NCBI GenBank assembly: GCA_012520375.1
Contig: JAAYOH010000049.1
Coordinates: 1-35,236, forward strand
Direction: 5' to 3'
From: Clostridiales bacterium
GTDB taxonomy: Bacteria > Bacillota > Clostridia > Christensenellales > Aristaeellaceae
Length of the DNA stretch: 35,236 nt
Part shown: positions 23,502 to 31,996 of the stretch, piece by piece
How the letters are laid out: the number at the start of each line of letters is the position of its first letter
How positions within the stretch are numbered: the stretch's first letter is position 1
Program-made: the position numbers and the translations under genes
Notes under the pieces: generated by a model
What the model was told of the DNA's origin: nothing
Database searches by the model: none
The model's input: only the letters and a program-made list of their open reading frames with translations

Positions 23502-25019
23502 TTAGCCCACGCCAAGCGCCTCTTTGATGATGGTCTGCTCGTTGATGTCCTCCGACGCCAACTCACAGTGGATCCCTCCGTCCCGCACCACCAGCACCCG
23601 GTCGCTCATGGAAATCATCTCGGGCAGATCCGAAGACACCATGATGATGCAGTTCCCTGCCCGGGTCAAGGCGGTCATCTCCTTGTAGAATTCTGCCTTG
23701 GCGTTCACGTCGATGCCCCGGGTAGGTTCGTCAAAGATGTACACCGAGCGTTCGGCAAACAGCCACTTGCCCAGCACCACCTTTTGCTGGTTGCCGCCGG
23801 ACAGGTTCAGAACAACCTGCTGCAAACTTGGGGTCTTGATGTGCAGCTTGTCCACGATTTTCTCTACCTGGTCGGCATAGGCGTTGCAATTGTACAGGGG
23901 GCCGTCCGGGATCTTATCCTTCTGCTGAAGTCCCACAATCAGGGTGTTTTCCAGCAGGCTGGCGCCCAGGTTCAGGCCAAGGCGCTGCCGATCCTCCGTG
24001 ATGTGGGCAATGCCTGCGTCAATGCCGTCCCGGGGGGAGCGGATGGTGAGTTTTTTTCCGTTCAGGTACATGTCGCCGCTGTGCCGCGGGTCCGCACCCG
24101 AGATGGCCCGCACCAGCTCGGTGCGTCCCGAACCGACCATGCCGGACAGTCCCAGGATCTCTCCCCTGCGCACGCCAAAGGACACCGAGGGGGAATCCCT
24201 GGTGAGCTTCAGATCTTTCACCTCAAACATGATGTCGCCGATCTCGCACTTGTCCTTTTGATAGAACACTTCCACCGGCCTGCCCACCATGTCCCGGGTG
24301 ATCACGGTAAGGTCCATATCCCGCCCTGCGTTGTCATATGTATTAATGACGCTTCCGTCCCGGATCACCGTGATGCGGTCGGCAATCTGAATAACCTCTT
24401 TCAGAAAATGGGATATATACACCACGGAAATGCCCGCCGCAGTGATGTTCTCCACAAGGCGCAGCACCTTGCCTGCGTCCTCCACGTTGAACATGGAAGT
24501 GGGCTCGTCCATGATCAGGATGCGGCTTTCGTTCATCAAAGCTTTCAGGATTTTGACGAACTGCTGGTCGGACACCGACATATGTTCGATGGTCTGGAGC
24601 GGGTCGATCTCGATGCCGTAGCGCTCCATGAGGGCATACACCTTTTCGCGTTCCGCCTCAAAATCCACAAAACCGCCGAACTTGGTGATCTCCTTGCCCA
24701 CAAACACATTCTCAATGGCGTTCATGGTTGGCACCAGATCGTTCTCCTGGTAAACGATCTCGATCCCCAGGTTCTTGGACTGCATGGGCGTGAGTTGTTT
24801 GTAGTCCTTGCCGTCCAGGGTGATGGTTCCGGAGGTAGGTGTGTAAGCGCCGGAGAGAATCTTCATCAGGGTAGACTTCCCGGCTCCGTTCTCCCCCACC
24901 AGGCAGTGGCACTCTCCCTTGTACACATCAAATGAGAGATTGGAAAGGGCTAGGACGCCGGGAAATTCCTTTACGATGCCGCGCATTTCCATGATGGGGG
25001 TCCCGTTGTAACTGGCCAT
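23502..25019 (-). CDS. Sugar ABC transporter ATPase with two nucleotide-binding domains (RbsA-type), first system
   Basis: The 505-residue protein has two ATPase domains. The first carries Walker A GENGAGKS (42-49), a variant signature (MSVSDQQFV) and LIMDEPTSMF. The second carries a degenerate Walker A (GMVGSGRTE) and the intact LSGGNQQKV and FDEPTRGID motifs. It is a diverged paralogue of the ATPase at 19673-21178 rather than a recent duplicate. It is followed within five bases by its permease gene. The ATG at 25019 has GGGAG nearby. Confidence 0.93.
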   Translation of the reverse strand: MASYNGTPIMEMRGIVKEFPGVLALSNLSFDVYKGECHCLVGENGAGKSTLMKILSGAYTPTSGTITLDGKDYKQLTPMQSKNLGIEIVYQENDLVPTMNAIENVFVGKEITKFGGFVDFEAEREKVYALMERYGIEIDPLQTIEHMSVSDQQFVKILKALMNESRILIMDEPTSMFNVEDAGKVLRLVENITAAGISVVYISHFLKEVIQIADRITVIRDGSVINTYDNAGRDMDLTVITRDMVGRPVEVFYQKDKCEIGDIMFEVKDLKLTRDSPSVSFGVRRGEILGLSGMVGSGRTELVRAISGADPRHSGDMYLNGKKLTIRSPRDGIDAGIAHITEDRQRLGLNLGASLLENTLIVGLQQKDKIPDGPLYNCNAYADQVEKIVDKLHIKTPSLQQVVLNLSGGNQQKVVLGKWLFAERSVYIFDEPTRGIDVNAKAEFYKEMTALTRAGNCIIMVSSDLPEMISMSDRVLVVRDGGIHCELASEDINEQTIIKEALGVG

Positions 25020-25040
25020 AGCTGCTCCCGTTCAATCAAA

Positions 25041-25075
25041 AACTTTGCGCCGCCACCGGGCATGCCGATGGCGGC
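25041..25075 (-). promoter_or_regulatory. Intergenic hairpin after the first binding-protein gene
   Basis: GCCGCCA (25049-25055) pairs with TGGCGGC (25069-25075), and a smaller CGG/CCG stem can form inside. On the minus strand a T-rich run (TTTTTG, starting six bases on) follows. It lies 19 bases past the binding-protein stop and before the ATPase gene, which is where hairpins that raise binding-protein mRNA relative to transporter mRNA usually lie. Confidence 0.55.
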
Positions 25076-25094
25076 AGGGGATCAAATAGCGCTG

Positions 25095-26066
25095 TTATTC
25101 GCCGTACACATAGGCATAGGCGCCTTCGTAGTCTGCCCAGTCGATCCAGGCACCCAGGTCATCACCGGAAACGGGGATGACGGGCAGGCTCTGGAACTTC
25201 TCTTCGGGCACGATGCCGTCTACCACATAGTCATACAGGTTCTTGAAGGTCTGGATGCCCTGAATGGATACGGGCGCCGTCATGTTGGCAGCCTCGATCT
25301 CGTCTTCCAGGAAGGCATAGGCATCCGGTGAACCGCCGGTGGAGACGATGGGATAGTCCAGGCCAGCTTCCTTCAGGGCCTGGTAGCAGCCCTGGGCAAT
25401 CTGGTCGTTGTTGGCGAAAATGCAATTGAACTCAACGCCGGAGTTGATGAAGTTGGTGGTCAGATTCAAACCGTTCTCGGTAGACCAAGCGTCGGAGTTC
25501 AAGAGGCCCACCATCTCGATGGAGTCGGCATTGTCGGCCAGGGCCTGATCGACGCCCACCTTGTAGGCTTCGAATACGCCGCCGCCCACGGCGCCTGCGC
25601 AGTAAAACACCTTGGCGTCTTCCACATTGTTGGCCAACCATTCGATGGCGGCATAGCCGATATCGCCATACACACAGCCTACTGCGGCAATGTACTCGTC
25701 CTCATCTGCCACCGCAGCCACGTCAATGTTCTCTACGGTGATGGGAATGCCCGCTTCATTGGCCATGGTGATCAGCTGTGCCCCTTGCTCCGGAGAAATG
25801 GGGAAGATAGAGATGCCGTCTACCTCGGCCTGGATCAATGTTTCCATGCAGGAAATGGACTGGGCCACGTCATTGCCTGCGTCCAGTACCATGACGTCCA
25901 CGCCGTTCTGCGCCGCGGCGTATTCAAAGGACTTAGAAGAGTACTCGTTCCAGATATCGGCCATCTGATAAGCAATGTACCCGAAGGTCAGTTTTTCCTC
26001 TGCAAGGACGGTGATGGCGGACAACGCCAAGACGAGGACCAGCACCAATGCAAACAGTTTCTTCAT
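25095..26066 (-). CDS. Sugar ABC transporter substrate-binding protein (ribose-type), first system
   Basis: The 323-residue receptor has a signal peptide (MKKLFALVLVLVLALSAITVLA) without a lipobox Cys, then a Peripla_BP_4 fold: VDVMVLDAGNDVAQSISCME and FPISPEQGAQLITMANEAGI in the N-terminal lobe, and FANNDQIAQGCYQALKEAG in the C-terminal lobe. The ATG at 26066 has AGGAGG nine bases upstream. It lies between the first TIM-barrel gene and the first ATPase, and differs clearly from the second receptor, so the two importers likely take different or differently modified sugars. Confidence 0.9.
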   Translation of the reverse strand: MKKLFALVLVLVLALSAITVLAEEKLTFGYIAYQMADIWNEYSSKSFEYAAAQNGVDVMVLDAGNDVAQSISCMETLIQAEVDGISIFPISPEQGAQLITMANEAGIPITVENIDVAAVADEDEYIAAVGCVYGDIGYAAIEWLANNVEDAKVFYCAGAVGGGVFEAYKVGVDQALADNADSIEMVGLLNSDAWSTENGLNLTTNFINSGVEFNCIFANNDQIAQGCYQALKEAGLDYPIVSTGGSPDAYAFLEDEIEAANMTAPVSIQGIQTFKNLYDYVVDGIVPEEKFQSLPVIPVSGDDLGAWIDWADYEGAYAYVYGE

Positions 26067-26116
26067 GGGGGATTTCCTCCTTTTTGAATCTATGCCAAGC
26101 GCCGCGGCGCCGTGCA

Positions 26117-26947
26117 TCAAATCAGGCCTTTGCTCGCCAGGTAATCGTAGGAATCCTGCACTGCCTTGTTGACGATGGGCAGATCCTCTGGCGTCTTGTC
26201 CCGCATGTCAAACTCCTCGGTATATTCTATCTCGATGGAGTAGGGGACCTTTTTCCCGCTCTTTTCCATGGTAGCCATAATCTCCACCAGAGGCAACTCG
26301 CCGGCGCCGATGGCGGGGAAGTTCCAGGTGCTGTCCATGCCTATCTTGTCCTTCAGGTGGCAGAAGTTGATCTCGTCCAGGCACTTTAACAGATCTTCGC
26401 TCGGGTCGTTCTTGCCCCAGAACACGACATTGGCGGTGTCGAAGTTGACCCCGATCAAATCGCTCCCCGCTCCCCGCACCAACCTAGCAATGGCTTCACC
26501 CGTTCCATAGTTTGGGCCATGGGTCTCAATGCCCAGCTTCAATCCGAACTTCTTCAGATCCGGTACCAGAGCTTTGAGGTTTTCGATCAGAAGGTCCTCG
26601 GTCCCCTCTTCACCGCTCATGAAGTGGGCTTCTCCCGTGGAGGAGATGATCCATTGGCAGCCCAGCTCGTGTGCCAGGGCCATGTTGGCGCGAAAGTCGT
26701 TGAGGCGCTCGGGATCGCTCAGGTCGCAGTGTCCGCTCATGGCGATGCATTCCAAGCCCAGCTCGGAAAGTTTTGCCTTCACATGCTCGATCTGCTCCCG
26801 GGGCCATTCGGGCATGATGTGTTCGGTCCAGTTGCGCACAGCTGCGATCTCTACATACTTGAAACCCGCAACGGCAATGCCTTCCAGGGCGTCATCCACA
26901 TGGAAGCCGTGATAGGTGTTGGTGTTTACTGCAATGCTCCGACTCAT
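26117..26947 (-). CDS. Sugar phosphate isomerase/epimerase-like TIM-barrel protein (AP endonuclease 2 family), first copy
   Basis: This is the first gene of the minus-strand operon. The 276-residue TIM barrel shows the likely metal quartet E141 (GIETHGPN), D170 (GVNFDTAN), H197 (FCHLKD) and E239 (YSIEIEY). It has no signal peptide and should act in the cytoplasm. The ATG at 26947 has AAAGGAG eight bases upstream; the longer open frame runs into the promoter region. The family includes epimerases, isomerases, inosose dehydratases and keto-sugar lyases; its divergent neighbour encodes a Gfo/Idh/MocA dehydrogenase, a common partner. Confidence 0.88.
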   Translation of the reverse strand: MSRSIAVNTNTYHGFHVDDALEGIAVAGFKYVEIAAVRNWTEHIMPEWPREQIEHVKAKLSELGLECIAMSGHCDLSDPERLNDFRANMALAHELGCQWIISSTGEAHFMSGEEGTEDLLIENLKALVPDLKKFGLKLGIETHGPNYGTGEAIARLVRGAGSDLIGVNFDTANVVFWGKNDPSEDLLKCLDEINFCHLKDKIGMDSTWNFPAIGAGELPLVEIMATMEKSGKKVPYSIEIEYTEEFDMRDKTPEDLPIVNKAVQDSYDYLASKGLI

Positions 26948-27008
26948 GAAAAACACTCCTTTTTCGTATTCTTCTCTCATGGGGTGGCATTCCCACCCAA
27001 TTGAGAAC

Positions 27009-27037
27009 AATATAACATATGCTCGGATAATTGTCAA
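27009..27037 (-). promoter_or_regulatory. Promoter of the nine-gene sugar operon
   Basis: On the minus strand TTGACA (27037-27032) and TATATT (27014-27009) are 17 bases apart. It is one of the best promoters in the window. The -35 element lies between two inverted TATCCG half-sites, so it is probably repressible. Confidence 0.8.
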
Positions 27038-27077
27038 TAATTATTTTATCCGCTTAAGTATTTTTGCCTAATATCCG
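27024..27077. promoter_or_regulatory. Candidate operators for the ROK regulator (three TATCCG half-sites)
   Basis: CGGATA (27024-27029, i.e. TATCCG on the minus strand) faces TATCCG at 27047-27052, and a third TATCCG lies at 27072-27077. The first and second form an inverted repeat CGGATAA/TTATCCG enclosing the -35 element of the minus promoter. The first and third share longer flanks (TATCCG followed by AGCATAT, with three extra bases in the third copy). Binding by the adjacent ROK protein is inference. Confidence 0.5.
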
Positions 27078-27086
27078 GTAAGCATA

Positions 27087-27115
27087 TTGACACGGAAGGG
27101 ATTTTGCGTTACAAT
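27087..27115 (+). promoter_or_regulatory. Promoter of the ROK / deacetylase / dehydrogenase unit
   Basis: TTGACA (27087-27092) and TACAAT (27110-27115) are 17 bases apart, followed about 40 bases later by the ROK start. It is divergent from the sugar-operon promoter and shares the control region with it. Confidence 0.8.
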
Positions 27116-27156
27116 AGTACATAACATAAACAAAAATCGGAAGGGATCATTCCGGA

Positions 27157-28401
27157 ATGTTTTACCTCAATCCAGCCAACGACACCGTGGAACGCCTCAA
27201 GCCCCAGCAAGCCCTGCGCAGCGCAAACCTGAAGCTCTTGTTTGACCTCATTCTAAGCAGGCAGGCAGAAAATCGGGCGGAACTGGCCAGGGCTTCCGGC
27301 CTGTCCCCCGCCGCCGTCTCTGCCCTCATCGACGAACTCATCTTTGCCGGACTGATCCGCGAAGCCGGTACCAGTACCGTACACACCGGAGGAGGACGAA
27401 GGCCCATCAACCTCGTCATGGATCCCACCGGCGCTCATTTCCCTGTTTTCTCCATCGGAGATTGCGGCATTTCCTACACCCTGTTAGACCTGAATGCTCA
27501 AATCCTGGAAACCATCTTCCGTCCCTGCCTGCAAAGCGGGGACAATGGGATCCTGTATGGACAGATCATAGAGGACGTGCTGCACCGTCAGTCTGAATAC
27601 ATCGACCTTGCAAAGTCGCCTGCCATCCTGATCAGCCTTCCCGGCGTCTACCTGGAGGAAGAGAAACTATTCCAGCTTACTGGTTTCGACATGACCTTTT
27701 CCGCCGAAGGCTTCTTCGGGCTGGAGGAGCGCATGGGGATCCCGGTCTTTGTGGGCAATGCCTCCAATGCATTGGGCTACGCACAATTACAGCACTACCA
27801 CAACCTGGGAACACCTGTGGATGAACTGATCTATCTGAATATTTGCGCCGGTGTGGGATCCGGAGTGCTCTTTGCCAACCAGCCTGCTCCCCACCGAGGC
27901 CGCCTGTCCGGGGAGATCGGCCATATGATCATATCGATAAACGGACGCCCCTGCCCCTGCGGCCAAAAGGGTTGTTTGGAGCAGTATGTCAGCATCGACG
28001 CCATCCTGGCCGAAGTTCGGGATGCCATCTCCCAGGACACCAGCGGTCTGTATGAAAACAAACTGCGGGATCTTCTGTCGGAGACCACCTTGGAACGGAT
28101 AGGCCAGGCAGACGCAGAGGGCGTTGTCCCCGTGGCCCAGGCTCTTGACCGCATAGCACAGCGGCTCTTCGCCGGGATCTATGGCATGGTCAACCTCACA
28201 GGCATCCGCAGGGTGGTCATCGGAGGCATTGAAGCCCTGGGCCCCAATTTTCTGGATCGGCTTCGCTCCCATCTCTCGGGAGAGGGGTACTTGATGCATG
28301 GGGTGTCCCTGTGCTACGCGGACCTCCCCCCAGAGTCAGACGCCAGGGGTGTTGCGCGCTACTACATTGACCACGCTTTTTCCATCAAGATGCGGTCCTG
28401 A
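27157..28401 (+). CDS. ROK-family transcriptional regulator
   Basis: The 414-residue protein has an N-terminal winged helix (about 22-70, LSRQAENRAELARASGLSPA as the helix-turn-helix) and a ROK domain. The zinc motif is intact: GEIGH (252-256) followed by C266, C268 and C273 in RPCPCGQKGCLEQ. The N-terminal ATP motif of ROK kinases (DxGxT) is replaced by GDCGISYT, so it is a regulator and not a sugar kinase. Like NagC or XylR it probably senses a sugar or sugar derivative and represses the divergent operon. It leads a three-gene plus-strand unit and follows an AAGGGA site. Confidence 0.9.
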   Translation: MFYLNPANDTVERLKPQQALRSANLKLLFDLILSRQAENRAELARASGLSPAAVSALIDELIFAGLIREAGTSTVHTGGGRRPINLVMDPTGAHFPVFSIGDCGISYTLLDLNAQILETIFRPCLQSGDNGILYGQIIEDVLHRQSEYIDLAKSPAILISLPGVYLEEEKLFQLTGFDMTFSAEGFFGLEERMGIPVFVGNASNALGYAQLQHYHNLGTPVDELIYLNICAGVGSGVLFANQPAPHRGRLSGEIGHMIISINGRPCPCGQKGCLEQYVSIDAILAEVRDAISQDTSGLYENKLRDLLSETTLERIGQADAEGVVPVAQALDRIAQRLFAGIYGMVNLTGIRRVVIGGIEALGPNFLDRLRSHLSGEGYLMHGVSLCYADLPPESDARGVARYYIDHAFSIKMRS

Positions 28402-28430
28402 CCGAAAAGTATAGCAGGGAGGCGAATTGT

Positions 28431-29138
28431 ATGAAAATCCTCGCCGTGGGCTGTCACCCCGACGACCTGGAAATCGGCTGCTTTGGGACATTGGCCAGAT
28501 ATGTGCAGCAGGGCCACGAAGTAGCAGTGTGCCATGTGGCCAACGGCAACCTGGGCCACGTGATCATTCAGCCGGATGAACTCCGGGAGATCCGATTTCA
28601 GGAAGCTGCCGCGGCTGCCCGGGTCATCGGAGCCAGTCATTACAGCATTGACATCCCGGATTTGTACGTGACCCCGGAAAACGACGAGCTGGTGAGAAAG
28701 CTGGCTAAGGTGGTGCGGGAAGTGAAACCCGATCTCGTCATCACCCACAACGAAACTGACTACATGAACGACCACACCAACACTTGTCAGGCCGTCATGC
28801 GGGCCACCTTTGCTGCCAGCTGCGCCCAGTACGACCGCACTGATTCTACCCCCGCCGTGGGGGTCACCCCGGTGTATCACATGGACACCCTCACCGGTGC
28901 GGGCTTTCTGCCTACCGAATATGTGGACATCTCAGACACCATAGAGCTCAAGATCGAGGCTTTGCAGTGCCACAAGTCCCAGCTCGAGTGGATGCTGGAA
29001 CACGATCACATAGATTTTGCAGACATGGTGCGCACCTGCTCAAAGGTAAGGGGCTATCAGTGTGGCGTCGCCTATGCGGAAGGTTTCCGCCTGAATCGCA
29101 ATTACCTGCGCATGACCACAAAACGGCTGCTGCCGTAG
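28431..29138 (+). CDS. PIG-L / LmbE-family deacetylase
   Basis: This 235-residue zinc-dependent deacetylase family protein contains the hallmark CHPDDLEIG (H9, D11, D12) near the N-terminus and THNETDYMNDHTNT (105-118, H115 probable third ligand) in the middle. Known members remove N-acetyl groups from GlcNAc in GlcNAc-inositol, GlcNAc-malate, chitobiose and related compounds. No signal peptide is present, so it acts inside the cell. In this locus it probably deacetylates an imported N-acetylamino sugar or its product. It lies 29 bases after the ROK gene and 42 bases before the dehydrogenase gene. Confidence 0.9.
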   Translation: MKILAVGCHPDDLEIGCFGTLARYVQQGHEVAVCHVANGNLGHVIIQPDELREIRFQEAAAAARVIGASHYSIDIPDLYVTPENDELVRKLAKVVREVKPDLVITHNETDYMNDHTNTCQAVMRATFAASCAQYDRTDSTPAVGVTPVYHMDTLTGAGFLPTEYVDISDTIELKIEALQCHKSQLEWMLEHDHIDFADMVRTCSKVRGYQCGVAYAEGFRLNRNYLRMTTKRLLP

Positions 29139-29180
29139 GGAGTATCGTACAGTAGTACCCAATCATAAGGAGGAAGCAAC

Positions 29181-30179
29181 ATGTTCAAGGTAGCATTGAT
29201 CGGAGCCGGATTCATCGCACAGAACCACATCGCAGCCCTGAAGAAGATCCCCGAAGTAACCATCGCAGCCGTCATCACCCGCAACTCCGAGACCGGCGGA
29301 AAAGTAGCACAAGAATGTGGCTGCAAGTGGTACCCCGACCTGGCCCAGGCCATAGCCGAAGCCGGCGTCAACACGGTGGACATCTGTGTCCCCACCGGCT
29401 TGCACGAATTCTATGTGATCGAAGCCGCCCGGGCCGGATGCCACGTTTTCTGCGAGAAGCCTGTCACCTTCACCTGTGACTCTTTTGACCGCATGGTAAA
29501 AGCGTGTGAGGACAATAATGTGCGCTTCATGGTGGGCCAGGTTGCTCGCTGGTGGCCTGAATTTATCACCATCAAAGAATACATCGACCAGGGCAAGCTG
29601 GGTGACATCCACATGATCTATGAGAAGCGCTTGTGCCAGCATCCCACCTGGTCCACCTGGCATCGGGATCCCGCCATGAGCGGCGGCGGCCTGTACGACC
29701 TGAACGTCCACGACATCGACTATCTGTACAGCATTTTCGGCAAGCCGGAAAGCGTGTATGCCAATGGATGGAAGAGCTCCACGGGCTGCTGGAATCACGT
29801 GGTCACCAACCTGCGCTGGTCCTGCGGCACAAAAGCCTGTGTTGAGACCAGCCTGGAGATGACCGGCAACTGGCCCTTCTCCATCGAGCTGCGCATCGTG
29901 GGCGACAAGGGTACCCTGAGTTACGCCCTCACAGCGGGCTTCAACATCAACGACGGAGAGATGGGCAGCAACTTGCTGTGGTATCCTGTAGGCGAAGAGA
30001 AACCCGTCGCCATTGAGGCGGAACAGATCGATATGTTCCATGCCGAGCTGGTCGAGTTTTTCGACGCTATCAAGAAAGATCGGCCCACTTGCGTCACCTT
30101 CGAAGAGAACCGGGGCGTGCTGGAGGTCATCGAAGCCTCCCTCAAGTCCCTGGAAGAAAATATCGTGGTCACCTTATAG
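29181..30179 (+). CDS. Gfo/Idh/MocA-family oxidoreductase
   Basis: The 332-residue enzyme has an N-terminal Rossmann domain with GAGFIAQNH (8-16) and the catalytic-site EKP (92-94, CEKPVT). The C-terminal half carries GGGLYDLNVHDID (168-180), with D173, H177 and D180 at the usual substrate-site positions. Family members oxidise or reduce sugars, inositols and glycosides with NAD(P); several oxidise a sugar C3 hydroxyl to start cleavage by a TIM-barrel partner. The ATG follows AAGGAGG. It ends the plus-strand unit and is followed by a terminator. The exact substrate is unknown. Confidence 0.92.
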   Translation: MFKVALIGAGFIAQNHIAALKKIPEVTIAAVITRNSETGGKVAQECGCKWYPDLAQAIAEAGVNTVDICVPTGLHEFYVIEAARAGCHVFCEKPVTFTCDSFDRMVKACEDNNVRFMVGQVARWWPEFITIKEYIDQGKLGDIHMIYEKRLCQHPTWSTWHRDPAMSGGGLYDLNVHDIDYLYSIFGKPESVYANGWKSSTGCWNHVVTNLRWSCGTKACVETSLEMTGNWPFSIELRIVGDKGTLSYALTAGFNINDGEMGSNLLWYPVGEEKPVAIEAEQIDMFHAELVEFFDAIKKDRPTCVTFEENRGVLEVIEASLKSLEENIVVTL

Positions 30180-30188
30180 ACGCCATAC

Positions 30189-30230
30189 AAACGGAGCTGA
30201 TGCCTTTTCCGGTGTCAGCTCCGTTTGCTT
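30189..30230 (+). terminator. Terminator after the Gfo/Idh/MocA gene
   Basis: AAACGGAGCTGA (30189-30200) pairs perfectly over 12 bases with TCAGCTCCGTTT (30215-30226), followed by GCTTCTT. It lies nine bases past the stop codon. Confidence 0.8.
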
Positions 30231-30334
30231 CTTATGGGCAATCGCCCTCGCGCAAATGATCCAGAACTATCTCCACCCTATAACACCGGTACCTTCGTCT
30301 CTCTATCGGCAACTCTATGCAGCATTTGCTCATG

Positions 30335-30370
30335 AAAAGGGCTGCTACAGCCATTCGGCTATAGCAACCC
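30335..30370 (-). terminator. Terminator after the second Opp-type operon
   Basis: GGGCTGCTACAGCC (30339-30352) pairs with GGCTATAGCAACCC (30357-30370), with two mismatches and an ATTC loop. On the minus strand it is followed by TTTTC. It lies 22 bases past the stop of the binding-protein gene and faces the plus-strand terminator at 30189. Confidence 0.7.
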
Positions 30371-30392
30371 AGGACTGGTGTGTTTTTCACCC

Positions 30393-31973
30393 TTATGCCG
30401 CAGGGGTAATCTTGGAAAAGTCCAGGTTCCACGTCCAGGCAGCGGTCATGGAAAAGCCTTCAAAAGCGTTGTTCACTGCGATGTTGCGCACGGGATACTG
30501 TATGTTGATGTAGGGGATCTCGTCGGTGACGATGTCCAAAGCCTGGAACATGAGCTGATTGCGCTCGGCGGGATCGGTGCTGGCGTTCTGGGCGCGCAGC
30601 AGGACGTCCACCTCTTCGTTGGCGTAGCAGGCCGCATTGCAGCCGCCGTCTCCGGTGTTGTAGCCCGCATACAGGGGCTCCAGGTTTCCGGAGATGTCCG
30701 GATAGTCAGACTCCCAGCCGCCGATCAGCATGCCGTAGTCCCGGATGCCCTCTGCGGTGAGTACGCCGCCCATCTGGTAATTGGTGTGCTCATCGGAAGA
30801 GACCTTCAGGATCTCCACGTTGATGTTCACCTGAGACAGGTATTCCTGGATGGCCAGGCAGATGCTGTAGCGCAGGGAATCCTCGTTGGTGATCAGGGTC
30901 GTGGAAAAGCCCTCGGGTACAGAACTTTCCGCGAGATACTCTTTAGCCTTTTCCACGTTGTACTCATACACCGGGGCGGAGGCCGCATAGGCTTCCCATT
31001 CCTCGGGGTTGATGGTGTACAGGGATTCGCTATGGGGGATCACGGTGCCCGGCTGGCCCGCTTCTTTGATGATGTTGGCAGCAATGGCTTCAAAGTCGAT
31101 GGCGTGGTATATGGCCTTTCGCACGTTCACCTCGTTCAGGGGCGCCATGTACACGTTCATGGCCAGGTAGGTCAGTCCAAAGGTTTCCACCGCCTCAACG
31201 GTCAGATGGTCACAGGCCTTCAGGATGTCCAACATATCTGCGGGCAGGATGAAGGCGCAGTCCACCTGCTTGGCCTGCAGGGCGGTGATGCGGGTGACGT
31301 CCTCGGGGATTACTTTGAAAATCAGGGTATCGATGGCGACTTCCACGCCGGTCTCCCAGTAGTTCTGGTTCTTCACCAGGGTAATCTCCTGCCCGGATTT
31401 CCAGGACTCGAAGACATAGGGGCCTGTGCCGATGAGTCCGCCCTCGGCGGTTCCAAACAGATCTCCCGCCGCTTCACAGGCAGCTTTTGAGATAATCTGT
31501 CCAGCTGCGGTGCCCAGTACATACTGCCAGGTAGCAGATGGCTTGGTCAGCTTAATGGTCAGCTCCCAATCCCCGGTCTGCTCGATGGACTCCACCGCAT
31601 CGAACATCCAGCCAAGGTAACTGCCTACGGCCGCATCCTTATGCCGGGCCAGGGAGAAGAGCACATCCTCCATGGTCATGGGACTGCCGTCGGAGAACTT
31701 GACGTCGGAGCGGATCTTGTACACATAGGTGGTATCGTCCACCGCTTCCCAACTCTCTGCCAACTTCGGCACGATCTGGTTGTTCTCGTCGAAAGCTACG
31801 ATGCCCTGGCAAATCTGGTTGATTACCGGGTTGGTGGTGAAATCGTAGGCATAAGCGGGATCCAGGGCGACGATATCACCGTCCAGGCCCACGGTAAAAA
31901 CGAGCTCCTCTGCAAAAGCAGGTGTACAAAGAGCCAGGGCCAATGCGATGACAAAGCTGATGATTCTCCTCAT
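30393..31973 (-). CDS. Family 5 extracellular solute-binding protein, second Opp-type system
   Basis: The 526-residue receptor has a signal peptide (MRRIISFVIALALALCTPAFA, no lipobox at the cleavage site) and an SBP_bac_5 fold. DGDIVALDPAYAYDF is near the mature start; VKFSDGSPMTMEDV and GLIGTGPYVFESW mark the conserved core. The ATG has GAGGAAAG upstream. It is the last gene of a B-C-D-F-A operon and is only distantly similar to the receptor at 4028-5632. It ends convergently with the sugar locus, so an oligosaccharide or peptide ligand is equally possible. Confidence 0.9.
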   Translation of the reverse strand: MRRIISFVIALALALCTPAFAEELVFTVGLDGDIVALDPAYAYDFTTNPVINQICQGIVAFDENNQIVPKLAESWEAVDDTTYVYKIRSDVKFSDGSPMTMEDVLFSLARHKDAAVGSYLGWMFDAVESIEQTGDWELTIKLTKPSATWQYVLGTAAGQIISKAACEAAGDLFGTAEGGLIGTGPYVFESWKSGQEITLVKNQNYWETGVEVAIDTLIFKVIPEDVTRITALQAKQVDCAFILPADMLDILKACDHLTVEAVETFGLTYLAMNVYMAPLNEVNVRKAIYHAIDFEAIAANIIKEAGQPGTVIPHSESLYTINPEEWEAYAASAPVYEYNVEKAKEYLAESSVPEGFSTTLITNEDSLRYSICLAIQEYLSQVNINVEILKVSSDEHTNYQMGGVLTAEGIRDYGMLIGGWESDYPDISGNLEPLYAGYNTGDGGCNAACYANEEVDVLLRAQNASTDPAERNQLMFQALDIVTDEIPYINIQYPVRNIAVNNAFEGFSMTAAWTWNLDFSKITPAA

Positions 31974-31996
31974 GTTCTTTCCTCCTCGTTCATGGA

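Noticed and set aside
19673-25019. Possible tandem duplication of the two sugar importers
   Set aside because: Receptors, ATPases and permeases differ clearly in sequence and gene order, and only one permease has the extra module, so a recent duplication is unlikely.
27157-28401. ROK sugar kinase
   Set aside because: An N-terminal winged helix is present and the ATP-binding DxGxT motif is replaced, which marks a regulator.
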